From positions 7,260,001-7,324,000 of the forward strand of contig NC_037651.1 of assembly GCF_003254395.2 (NCBI RefSeq): a stretch of DNA of 64,000 nt, read 5' to 3'. The DNA comes from Apis mellifera. Its lineage: Eukaryota > Arthropoda > Insecta > Hymenoptera > Apidae. The stretch's first letter is position 1; each line of letters opens with the position of its first letter. This document shows positions 1 through 9,600 of this stretch, one piece after another. The notes beneath the pieces are model-generated. The model was not told where the DNA came from. It saw nothing but the letters and a program-made list of their open reading frames with translations, and made no database searches. The translations under genes were made by a program, and so were the position numbers.

Positions 1-3000
1 TTCTTATGGCGCGGACAAGAGAGAGATACCGTCGAAAACGAAAATGATAAAGAGGAAACGAAACGAGTAACAAACTGTTCCATTTGCACAAAACGTTATG
101 TGTTTCTGTTTTTTTCCTTCCATTTGAGATTGGATTATATTGTTGCGCGTGCCGTTACTATGACTAGAGACTTAATAAATCATTAATTTTGTATACTATA
201 TAGTCGTCGATAGTGTATGTATGTGTGTATGTGTATGTGTTTGTGTGTATATATATATAGTATATTTTTTTTTGCATTCGTACAAAGAATAAGAAACCAT
301 ATTGCTTCGGTGGCTCGAGGCTTCGAAATACAAAAAACGAGAAACTTTCTCCGAGAGGCCACGGAATTGCGAAATACAAAAAGCACAGATCTTACGTTTC
401 CAATTTTAACCTTTTTCTTTCTTTCTTTCTTTTTTTTTTTCTCTCGTTAAATATTTAAATATCCTTCTTCCTTCATTTTGAACGCCGCAATGTTTAGACA
501 GACGCAGAGACAGTTAAATACTTCGTTCCAGTTAAAAATAGTGCACCATTTTCGAAATTTCATTGAAAATCATCGAAAATATTGAAGGAAGAAGGCCTTC
601 GTCTCGTATTGGCGCGGAGGAAAGATCGTTTTTTTTTTTTTTTTTAATATCTTGTTATATTATTATTATTATTATTCTTTTTTTTTTTTTGCCTAATTGG
701 TCGCTAGAGGATATGGAGGCGTGTGACATAAGCGCGATTAGTCGAAAAAGAGTGATATCAAAAAACTGATTTCGAACGTTATTGTTCAAGAAATTATCTC
801 TTATTTATCTTCTCGTAACGCAATGTAGAATCAACGTCTTTAGAAACTCGTCAAATATTTCTTAATAGTCCCTTTAACAGTGTTTTTTTTTCTTTTTTAA
901 TCAGATTACACGTACTTGTTCGGTTAGGAAAACAATTGATTGGTTTTCGCATTCCGGGGGCCACGCTTCCCATGCTCGATCGGCCGTCCTTTCCCCTCAC
1001 TAAATTGATGATCTCGATAGGAACTAACAGCGGTTCGAATATACATTTTAAAACAATTTACATCGAATTACGTAAGATCGTAAGAAACGATAATACTTTA
1101 CATAACGTGATCGTGAGAATATTAAATGCAAACAAGAATGCAATAAAATATATAGATATATGTATAACGCAAAAATAGAACAATGTTACAATGAGAAAAC
1201 GAATAGATATTGATGGTCGCAGCGTGGTCGCCGGAAAGCAATTGGACCGATGATCCTTCGGTACTGAACAAGTAGATTCACCATTATCTTCTTAGATACT
1301 TATATATTAAATATTAATATTATTATAAATTACAATCATCATTAATATTAATATTAAACATTATCATTAATAATTATTACTTTAAATGCATATACAGTTT
1401 AAACATGTAATTTCTTCGATAAAAACAGGACAGAGAATAGAGGGTGAGAGTAAGGAAAGGAGGAACGCAAAGGTGTGTGTGAATGAAGCGATGTGAAAGG
1501 AAGGAGGGACGAGTATACAGGGGGAGTATACAAGTGGGAGATACACGATAGGATATAGATAGATAGATAGAAAGCGAAAAGGAGAGATTAAAAAAAGGGG
1601 GGGAGGAATATCGAAGGATAAAACGATGATAAATCGAAGAAAAGAAAGAACGACGAGGGTGAGAGAGAGTTGTGGCCCGTGGCGTCGATCCGTGATTCTT
1701 TGGGTCCTATTTCAAAGGAACTTGTAGGATAACTTCTTTCGTCGAGAGAGAATACGTGTCTTTCTCGCACGTTACGAGGATTCTTCGATACAGGATCGAC
1801 ATAACAGAGAAAGATAAAATGGGGGACTCTTGCTTTGGCGAGAGTTAGGAGGAACTCTTCTCGGTCTCGCTGTTTTCTAATTGAAGAAACGGAGGATAGA
1901 GGCGAACTACGAACTAAATACACGTTACATTTAAATATCCCTTCTGTTCACACTTTATACTGGCTCCTCGCGAGCGTGCATTCGAATCAGCGACGAGGCG
2001 AAGTACGTTTTCTTTCTTTTTTTGCTCATCTTATTTATCGTGTTGTTAAATTTTATTTATTTATTATTCAGCGATATCCTTTGATAATTCGACAATTTTC
2101 AAATTTCGACGGGAGGTAAATCGAAGGAATAACTTTAAAGAAATATCTTTAAACTTTTTTTTCTTTTTTCTTTTTAATAATTTTACGTGGATTCGTTTGA
2201 TTCGCATTTGAGCCACGTCCTCGAGATTTTATTTCGCGTATTCTTGCATCTGAATTTCGTCCACTCTCTAACAATCTCTGTTCAACTCGGACATTCACTC
2301 AATTTCAAACAAAGAGAAGAAAAAAAGGGACACAAGAATGTGTGTGTATACGTAAGATGGTCTATGGTAGATGTCTATACAAAATAAATAAAGGAATAGA
2401 TCTATAAAAATTACAGATAATAATAATGCAAACTCGACGATTATAGTCACAAAAGATGATGCAATTCTTTGCGAATCTTTTTTTTTTTTCCCTTCTCCTT
2501 ATCTATAGCCATCTTTTAAGAGGGTAAAAAAAAAAAAAAAATTCTCGATAAAAGAGGGAATTTAAAATCGAAATTTAAACGAGATAAAAAGGAAAGGGGA
2601 GAAAACGAAAAGAAGAGAAAGAAAATAATGATCGGAGATAGTGACTTGTATGTCGGGACTCGTGGATGACCCACTATGTACTTAATAGCAGATGCTTTTT
2701 GTTTGCGGTACTTCGCGTTTTGTGTGCAGATGTATGTATGTAGTTTTCTATGTACGTATTAATACACGTGCGTACGGTGTGCGTGTAGGTTGAATGCAAT
2801 ATGCGAGATTATCGTAATCTTGGCTGCTCGTCGACATACGTATATATATAATATATATATGTATATATAGTTTTCACGATCATGTTTACTTTTATGCCGT
2901 GCACGAGCGACCATATTTCCTTCTTTTTCTCACATCGTGTTTTCTCGCCTGGTACGACTTGCTTGCTTCGTGCGTGTCGAAAAAAAAAAAAAAAAAATGT

Positions 3001-3466
3001 AAAATCAACCGCCGGAGCAGCCATGTCGGCGCTTCATCGGCAGTGAACGCTCGGAACCTTTTTTCTTTTTCTTTTTTTTTTTTCTTCTTTTTTTTCTTCT
3101 TTTTTCTTTTTTTTCTCTTATTCATATAATAAAACGCTTCCGTAGCGACGTAGACCTCGGTGATGAGGAGTGTGTCGGGAATCGATTCTTATTTCAACCT
3201 TCGAATTCGGGAAGATCTTCGAGAAGATGCTATATCAAGATATATATATATATATCAACAGCACGTAACTCTTCGAAGTTGCCAAATAGTCCTTGAGAAA
3301 GGGGAGGAGAGAAAGGAAGTAACGCGCACGACATCGGAGAGATATGGCCGTCAGCCTTGGTGCTGCTCCCCGTTCTGTCGTTCTTCCTTTCACCACGCTT
3401 CTTTCTCGATCATCATCATCATCAGTCGTACGTTCGAATATATCGAACAGACGGTATATCCATATA
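1..3466. other. Region downstream of Gbeta; no gene recognised
   Basis: The region is AT-rich with poly-T tracts (about 420-440, 632-645, 3061-3119), a TG/TA microsatellite (211-260), GATA-type repeats (1556-1571) and TA runs (2840-2866, 3237-3255). All open frames are short, low-complexity or non-ATG. Part is likely Gbeta 3' UTR. Overlapping AATAAA hexamers on the minus strand at 2052-2065 are the best poly(A) candidates I see, giving a 3' UTR of about 1.7 kb. Confidence 0.5.
2052..2065 (-). terminator. Candidate poly(A) signals for Gbeta
   Basis: Three overlapping AATAAA hexamers on the minus strand (TTTATT on +). I saw no closer AATAAA between here and the Gbeta stop. Transcript data would be needed to confirm; other signals could be used. 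Confidence 0.25.
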
Positions 3467-3814
3467 CTAGAAGCGCTGATATTCATGAGTGATTTTATCG
3501 CCGACTTTGCCACGTCGCCAGGTTAAATCGACGACGCGTTTCCGATAGTCCTTTTTACCACCACAACCCAAAACGTTCTTAAATTCGCTGCCGCTACCGC
3601 CGCTACTACCGTGGGTCTTTTTACTGTTGTTGTCTAACGGATGTCCAAACTTTCTGATCAACGTCAACTCCGGTGAACCGGGCGAGTAATTCGCCTCCGT
3701 TGAGGACACGGACACGCCGACTTCGGTGGCCAAGTGGTGGTACTTGATGCTTATACTGTATGCTGATTGGCTGTAGTTGGTTCTGTGGAGGAACGTCTTG
3801 GGATTAACCCCAAG
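3467..3814 (-). other. Candidate in-frame readthrough extension of Gbeta (115 codons)
   Basis: Directly after the Gbeta UAA (next base C) the same frame is open for 115 codons, to TAG at 3469-3467. The extension starts LGVNPKTFLHRTNYSQSAYS. It continues through a Ser/Thr-rich part (EVGVSVSSTEANYSPGSPE), a Gly/Ser linker (SSGGSGSEF), LGCGGKKDYRKRVVDLTW and a basic end RRGKVGDKITHEYQRF. Codon composition is balanced and unlike the AT-rich surroundings. A short perfect stem-loop lies at 3797-3814. The readthrough product would be 457 residues including the decoded stop. The alternative is that this is ordinary 3' UTR open by chance. An acceptor-like CTCCACAG at about 3783-3790 could also allow alternative splicing, but no productive phase match to the Gbeta exons was found. 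The open frame is seen; readthrough is inferred. Confidence 0.5.
3797..3814 (-). promoter_or_regulatory. Stem-loop immediately 3' of the Gbeta stop codon
   Basis: On the coding strand the 18 bases after UAA read CTTGGG-GTTAAT-CCCAAG. This is a perfect 6-bp inverted repeat, or 7 bp with a G-U pair closing a UUAA loop. Stem-loops just after a leaky stop are known enhancers of readthrough in flies and viruses; here the role is inferred. Confidence 0.45.
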
Positions 3815-3921
3815 TTAGTTCCAAATACGCAAAAATGAGTCCCATGAGCCCGTCCCTACTGCCATACCATCCTCCGTAACGCCCAGGCAAGACACACGAT
3901 TATCGTGACCGGCAAGAATTC
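3815..3921 (-). CDS. Gbeta13F: Gbeta coding exon 6 and stop (residues 307-341)
   Basis: The acceptor is CACTTTACAG. The exon completes G307 and encodes ILAGHDNRVSCLGV, TEDGMAVGTGS and WDSFLRIWN, followed by TAA at 3817-3815. The last blade closes the propeller as in all family members, so this stop gives the canonical protein. Confidence 0.96.
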
Positions 3922-4732
3922 CTGTAAAGTGAAGGAAAACATTTGGAAACGAGCTCACTTTTTCTGCTGGATTTTTTTCTACATGTACGATAACGTAAGA
4001 AATACTTTATTCGTCGATATTTCGTCCGATAAAAATACTGCGTGTTGAAATAATTTTAATTAGTTCTTGTATCGATTAAAAATAGATAGAGAAAAAGAAT
4101 CAAATTAAAGAGAAGGGCTTAAAATAAAGTTTCTCTTCTCTTCTAAAGGCAATCTTCGATGTTGAATGGAACTAAACGTACCGGCTCGTTCAGCCTTCAT
4201 GGAATCCCAAACGTTGCAGTTAAAATCGTCGTAGCCGGCCAGCAATAATCTACCGCTCTTGCTGAACGCCACGCTAGTGATACCGCAGATAATATTGTCG
4301 TGACTGTACATCGCCAGTTCTTGATCTGCCCTAATATCGAAAAGTCTGCACGTTGCATCGTCTGAACCCGTCGCGAAAGCGTATCCATTCGGGAAGAACT
4401 GAATAATAAGATGAAATTTCCATTAAAATATCTGATTTTCGTTTATCGTGTCGAATTCTATATGTAAAAAAGAATAATTATCTAGAAGATTGACGATACT
4501 TAAAAAGATAAAATTTACCGTAACAGCGTTTATGTCGCTCTCATGGCCTGGGAAAGTTTGTTTGCAAGTTCCTTCACGAATGTCCCATAATTTTGCACTA
4601 GCATCACACGCACCAGACACGAATGTGCGTGTGTCAGGAGCCAGAGACAGGGACATAACGTCACCCGTGTGTCCAATAAAGGAGGTGCATTGTTGACCAG
4701 TTTCTATATCCCACAGGGCACTGATCAAGAAG

Positions 4733-4778
<46 letters not shown>

Positions 4779-7667
4779 AACATAATATTTTGACATAATT
4801 CACATACTTTTACACGCTGTATAATTACCGATCGGAGAATGAGAACTGGAAACAATAAGGGAAAGGATGGAAAGGCTGGGACATCTTTTTATTTTATATT
4901 CATTTTTAAGTCATCTTCCTAAACGAAATAAATCCATGTTCAGCGGAATCGTTATTCAAGTAAAACAGTAGTAGTGCCAATTAGAAACTTAGATTCAGAT
5001 CAACGATTATGGTGACAAAATTATAAATACGATATAAAAATAAATGTTTCTTACCAAGTCATATCGCCAGAACTAGTGACAATTTGGTTGTCGTCGTAAA
5101 ATCGACAGCAAGACAAGTACCCAGTGTGACCTGGGAGTTCTCTGCTAACTCTTACATTTCCTTCCCTAGTTTTTAGACTATAGATGGAACAAATGTTATC
5201 CAGCCCACCGCAGGCTACGAAACTACCTGATGGCGCGTACGCACAGGTCATCACCCATGAGGAGCGCAAAGGGATTGCGTGAACTTTGTTGGTGGTATAA
5301 CTATCCCAAACGATCAATTTTCCATCTTGCGATGCTGACACTAAATTTCTGCCAATGAATAATAAACGTATGAATATTTCTCCTTCGCTTTTAACAGATA
5401 AGAAATACATTTAAAATAAAAAAAAAAATCACGGTTGAAGATACCTTGAGTCACTGCCCCAGTGCATGGCATAAATCTTGGCTAAGTGACCACGAAGTGT
5501 GCGTCTCGTACGCATTTGTATCCGGCCGATAGGCTCCATGCCCGACGTGGCTTGGACCAACGTCGTATCGCAAGCTGCTTTTCTGGCATCCTGAAAAACA
5601 GATATAAAAAGAATATGTATAAAAGATCGGTTCAACAAATTTCACGTAATTCAACAAAAAAGTTGATTACTTCTAAAACATTATTAAGTGAATGTACTTT
5701 AAATAAAGAATCATTTAATTTGCCTTACATGGAAGAAGAAATTTTCAAATCCAATTGACAAATACGTCAAATTGAACAAGTTAATTTAAAAAGTTCTAAC
5801 AAATTTCAAAAAAACGAATTCACAAATTGTGAACGGATTTTAAAGCTAGATTTTAAAGCTCCTCAGACCGGTCTCTTCGGATGACTCAGAATGCAATGAT
5901 GCACTTAACAAGGGGAACAGTGGAAGCATTTACGGGTCACTTTAAGGATCCTAATTAACATTGTTTTACGCTGACATAAGAAATATGACCATACTTCGAT
6001 ACCATTTCCAGTAATATTTCGCGCTCGCGTCGAATTATTCTCGATTGTTCACAATTAAACGAGCATGAAAGAAGAGGCATGTATAAATTATGGAAATACT
6101 GTTACAGGGTATTTAAGAACGTGCATTCTACGTATTACGGTCGCGTATTACCCGTGCACGCCTGACGATGCGTGTAATTTCACGCACGCACGAAGAAGGG
6201 TGAAAGAGTGAAACAGGTGGTGAGGAGGAACAAGATAGGACGTGAGTAAGCGGGTAAGAGAGAAAAAGAGAGAGGCAGAGCGAGAGAGAGAGAGAGAGAG
6301 AGAGAGAAGGAACGGTGGCGTATTGATTAGAGTGAAGCGACGGTTATGCCGCGCCCTACCACCACCACACGCTACATCACTACCACCTCTGACAATGAGT
6401 TTCATGTTTCCACCACCATATAAGTAGTAGAGAATTCACCGATTGTCATCGACAAGTATTTTCCAAACGGTAAGAATCGAATCGAGTTATAGATCATCTT
6501 GCGATCGACAATGATCATTCGATGATCGAGTAGTTGATATTAAAAAAAAAAAAAAAATACGAATGATTTTTAAGAAATTATATTATTATATGATTCTGAA
6601 GATAGATTTTTTTTTTTGTTTTTTAAAAGGAAATGAAAATAGATAGTGTAATTGATGAATGGAATGGAATGTCCAAGAATATTTTTCGATTTTATATTTT
6701 AAAATAACATATGATTATCGTGTGATTCAATTTCAATCAAGTTTCGAGCAAATAAATTTGATGATTTTTCATTATTCTTTATAGGTGCTATAAATAATAT
6801 CGAATATTGATTTCTAAAATTTAAAAGAAATTAGAAATGTAATTGAAGTATAAATAAAATAGAATAATAAGAAAGAAATATTGTTTTAATAAACAATAGT
6901 TTGTGATTTTCCAATCGTCTAGGATCGGATAAAATAAAAAATAAAAAATTACTGGCTCGTCAGAGAGAGAGAATAAGGGTCGGTTGTTTAATGCCAAGTG
7001 CACTTCTAGCTGAGAGACGCCCTAGACTTTTTTTTTTTATTAAGACAATGCACCGCTGTTGCATGTAGAACTGTTGCTTTTTGCCTCGTTGTTTTGGAGA
7101 TTGCCGGCAAATATTCGAAATGCTACAATTTTAATTAGCTTACCTAGTCTATAATTAAGAGATTATCGAACGAATCAGAAATCTCTAATTATAATAAAAT
7201 ATTAAATATCGAAATTAAAACGAGAATCACCGCCCAATATTATCGCGAAAATACTATCTCTTACGGTTTATAGATAATATATTGACAGGAAATAGTCGAG
7301 ATATGAAATTCCATAGTGCTTAGTTAATACAATCAAACGAATTGATTGTGAACAAATTACATTCGCTATGATCATTTTGTGACAATTATATACTTAAAAT
7401 TATTCTTCAAGTACTCCATTATACAAAACTATTTGCTAAAATAATTTTCATTCATCTTGTAAATTTGGACATGGATATACATGATTAACATTGTCTTTTA
7501 TCCCTGAAAATTAAATTTACCTTCTAAAAATTATCTAAAAAAAAAAAAAAAAAAAATCCTACATAAATTATCTATTCTCAATAGACATACAATGAGAATC
7601 AACTTACTCGAATGGCATTTTTCAGCTTGTCCGATTCCTGACGTAGGGATTCGAGCTCGCTGCTCAT
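3815..7667 (-). CDS. Gbeta13F: G protein beta subunit (Gbeta1-class), complete, six coding exons
   Basis: This gene encodes the beta subunit of heterotrimeric G proteins. It pairs with Ggamma at the plasma membrane, holds Galpha-GDP and, once released, signals to channels, PLC and adenylyl cyclase. Joining 7608-7667, 5445-5590, 5055-5348, 4519-4720, 4182-4398 and 3815-3921 gives 1026 nt, that is 341 residues plus UAA, with every junction GT-AG and phase-consistent. The N-terminus is a coiled-coil helix (MSSELESLRQESDKLKNAIR). The rest is the seven-bladed WD40 propeller with family signatures such as GRIQMRTRRTLRGH, SASQDGKLIVWD, GHTGDVMSLSLAPDTR, SGACDASAKLWD, YSHDNIICGITSV and GYDDFNCNVWD, ending in WDSFLRIWN. 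The usual length is 340; the one extra residue is a serine near the start. The start ATG has A at -3 and an in-frame TAG twelve bases upstream. The gene is intact. The frame stays open after the stop (separate entry). The subfamily is certain; the exact fly orthologue name is by similarity. Confidence 0.97.
4182..4398 (-). CDS. Gbeta13F: Gbeta coding exon 5 (residues 235-307)
   Basis: The acceptor is TATTATTCAG, followed by TTC TTC CCG (FFPNGYAFATGSDDATCRLF). The exon then encodes ADQELAMYSHDNIICGITSV, AFSKSGRLLLAGYDD and CNVWDSMKAERA. It ends in phase 1 (G) before GTACGTTTAG; the split codon is G307. It is 217 nt. Confidence 0.96.
4519..4720 (-). CDS. Gbeta13F: Gbeta coding exon 4 (residues 167-234)
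   Basis: The exon begins by completing C167, then ALWDIETGQQC. It contains GHTGDVMSLSLAPDTR, SGACDASAKLWD and FPGHESDINAVT, and ends in phase 0 at ACG before GTAAATTT. The acceptor (TTGATCAG) lies 12 nt downstream of an uninterrupted run of 44 T on the coding strand (A run at 4733-4776), which must serve as its polypyrimidine tract. Confidence 0.96.
4733..4776. repeat. A44/T44 homopolymer
   Basis: There are 44 uninterrupted A on the + strand (T on the Gbeta coding strand), 12 bases from the acceptor of coding exon 4. It is the longest mononucleotide run in the window. Confidence 0.95.
5055..5348 (-). CDS. Gbeta13F: Gbeta coding exon 3 (residues 69-167)
   Basis: The acceptor is CATTGGCAG and the exon begins by completing R69, then NLVSASQDGKLIVWD. 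It carries WD blades 1-3, including HAIPLRSSWVMTCAYAPSG, CGGLDNICSIY and GHTGYLSCCRF. It ends GDMT-TG in phase 2 before GTAAGAAAC; the split codon is C167. It is 294 nt and has the most conserved Galpha-contact surface residues. Confidence 0.96.
5445..5590 (-). CDS. Gbeta13F: Gbeta coding exon 2 (residues 21-69)
   Basis: The acceptor is TTTTTCAG, followed by GAT GCC AGA (DARKAACDTT). The exon carries the GRIQMRTRRTLRGH segment, which starts blade 7/1 of the propeller, and HLAKIYAMHWGSDS. It ends in phase 2 (AG) before GTATCTTC; the split codon is R69. It is 146 nt long. Confidence 0.96.
5591..7607 (-). other. Gbeta intron between coding exons 1 and 2
   Basis: A 2-kb intron. A GC-richer segment at about 6120-6420 carries a GA microsatellite (6281-6307) and could be regulatory. 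The remainder is AT-rich with poly-A tracts at about 6541-6557 and 7537-7556. No coding sequence recognised. Confidence 0.6.
6281..6307. repeat. (GA)n microsatellite
   Basis: About 13 GA units in a GC-rich part of the Gbeta first coding intron. Confidence 0.85.
7608..7667 (-). CDS. Gbeta13F: Gbeta coding exon 1 (residues 1-20)
   Basis: The ATG is at 7667-7665 and the exon ends in phase 0 before a GTAAGTT donor (7607-7601). It encodes the N-terminal helix that forms the coiled coil with Ggamma. The in-frame TAG upstream and the match to the family N-terminus fix the start. The exon probably continues upstream as 5' UTR to 8098. Confidence 0.95.
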
Positions 7668-8098
7668 GATGCCTGTCTAATGATGCGCTAAGCGTGACTA
7701 CCCGTGAAGGGTGGAAAAGGGTGTTTCTCGAGGAGGAGGTGGTACACCTCCAACAAAGCCTAAAATGTGATTTTTCAGGAATGGATTAATCCTATTTCGT
7801 ATGCCTTCTTGCTCGAAGGTGGTTGGGGCCCAGTGTCACGCCGTCGACGACGCTTTCTTCGATGGCAGATAGACGCTCTCGAATTTTCCACAACCGGGGA
7901 TGGGAAAGGTAGAAAATAGAAGACGATCAAATTTCCTTCTCCAGCGGGTCGCACCAGCCTTTTCCAGTCGTTCTCTCTGATCTGTTGCTGTCGCGGCTTC
8001 CGTTTCCGCCGCTACCACCGGAACCAGAGTCAGACCACCGCTGACTCTCCCGCCCCACGCGCCAGCTTCGATACCTCCTAGCGAGACCGTTGCCACCC
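7668..8098 (-). other. Gbeta13F: Probable 5' UTR part of Gbeta exon 2 (GC-rich)
   Basis: Upstream of the Gbeta ATG the sequence is GC-rich for about 430 bases. It begins after a good acceptor (TGATTCTGCTTTCAG on the minus strand, AG at 8100-8099). The frame upstream of the ATG has a TAG at once, so this is leader and not coding. I saw no upstream ATG in this block. A separate open frame at 7836-8114 lacks any family resemblance and is treated as a by-product of GC richness. Confidence 0.55.
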
Positions 8099-9347
8099 CT
8101 GAAAGCAGAATCACAGAAATTACTCGTAATTGCCTCTAGAATTTTTTTTTTTTTCTCTTTAAATCAAACAGCTTAGGACAAGAGTTTTCTCAGAGGTTAA
8201 AGAATTGATTGACTTAAGCTTATTGGATCAAATGATGATTCATAAGAATAGGTTTAAGATTAATCACTTGGATAACCGACTAATATAAAAGAATCAATAT
8301 AAAGGAATGTAAGATACAATGGATTATTGATTTTAATAATGATTGAGTTAAGAGATATCAAGATAATGATCAAAAGATTTCAATATTGAATAGTAATATT
8401 GAGTAAAATTCTGATATATTTATATTAATTTCAAACTTTATACTATTATCAGAAGAAATACACAATCAATGTTGATTATTCTATTTTTATTTAACCTATA
8501 TATTTCTATAATATAATTTCTCTCTCTTCTTATATATTTTTTTGTTTGTATATTAATAGACTATCATTAAACTTTAATCGTTGAATAGTGTTCTAAATTA
8601 TTTATGTAAATTGTTTCATCTTTTCTGTCTAAATCTAATGTTGATATACATATTTTCATTAATATTAGAAAAAAATTGTTTTGTGAAACATATACGTAAA
8701 GAGCATCGTATTACATTTTTTAGGTGCTATTTTTAACTAACGAACCAACCGTCTGGACCAAAATAATGTACCAACTTCTGGAAAATGTAAATAATTTAAA
8801 AGAGTTCATACTTCCTGTTCTCCTTTCCACATACTTTCTTTGACTTTTAGTCAATCTTTAACATAATATTCATTCAATGTGAACAACAATCTCACCGACA
8901 ACTTAACTTTTTAAGCTACATTGAAATTTTGTGGCAACGAGTGTCCTTCACCTCCAAAAAGTCTCACAACCCGGGGAACCTAAGGGTTGTCGATCCAACG
9001 CAAGGTGTTCTCATTTTCCGGAACCGATAAAATCATTTGGCGCATGAGCAAACATCGTGAAATGAAATATAATACTGGGTATCTAAAAGAAAAAAAAAGA
9101 AAAAAAAAAAAGAAAAAATTCGTAAAAAGGAAGAAATCTTGATAAACTTTTCCTTTGACCTTTATAAACTTCCAAGAATAAAAAAATCTCTTCTAACAAA
9201 TTTTTTGAAATAACTCGATTAACATTCTTTGCTACGATTCATTTTTTTCCAATCACTATATCTTTAGCTTCATAAAAAAATGTATAAAATTTTTGCAAGA
9301 TGCAGCAAATTACACGAAAAAGACGCATAAGATCCAGCAGCACTCAC

Positions 9348-9600
9348 CCGCTCCGTCCGCCTTCCACTCCTGTCAGAGCGTCATGAATCCCGAACAAACA
9401 TAACCTCTCTGCGTGGAAGGTTCGTGCAGAGAGTAAAGGGTGGCCTCTCTGAACCCGTCGTCTACCGCCAGATTGCGCCGTCGATGGAACGTTAGCGACT
9501 AGCAGAAGCGTCCAAGAGAAAACCGGAAGAAAGAGCACTTTTCTAGCAGGAATCGAACACAGGTACGCGCACGCACAAGAAGCGGTCAAATGCGGCCATT
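9348..9600 (-). other. Gbeta13F: Probable non-coding first exon of Gbeta
   Basis: A GC-rich block ends at a strong minus-strand donor (GAGCGG then GTGAGTGC, GT at 9347-9346) that would splice to the acceptor at 8100-8099. The 5' end is not determinable by eye; 9600 is only an estimate. The intron between the two (8099-9347) is AT-rich and holds nothing else that I recognise. Confidence 0.45.

Noticed and set aside
3783..3790. Acceptor-like CTCCACAG within the Gbeta 3' region as an alternative explanation for the extension
   Set aside because: Joining it to exons 4 or 5 gives other frames that stop earlier, and joining to exon 3 makes TGA. It does not explain the long frame that is continuous with the canonical stop.
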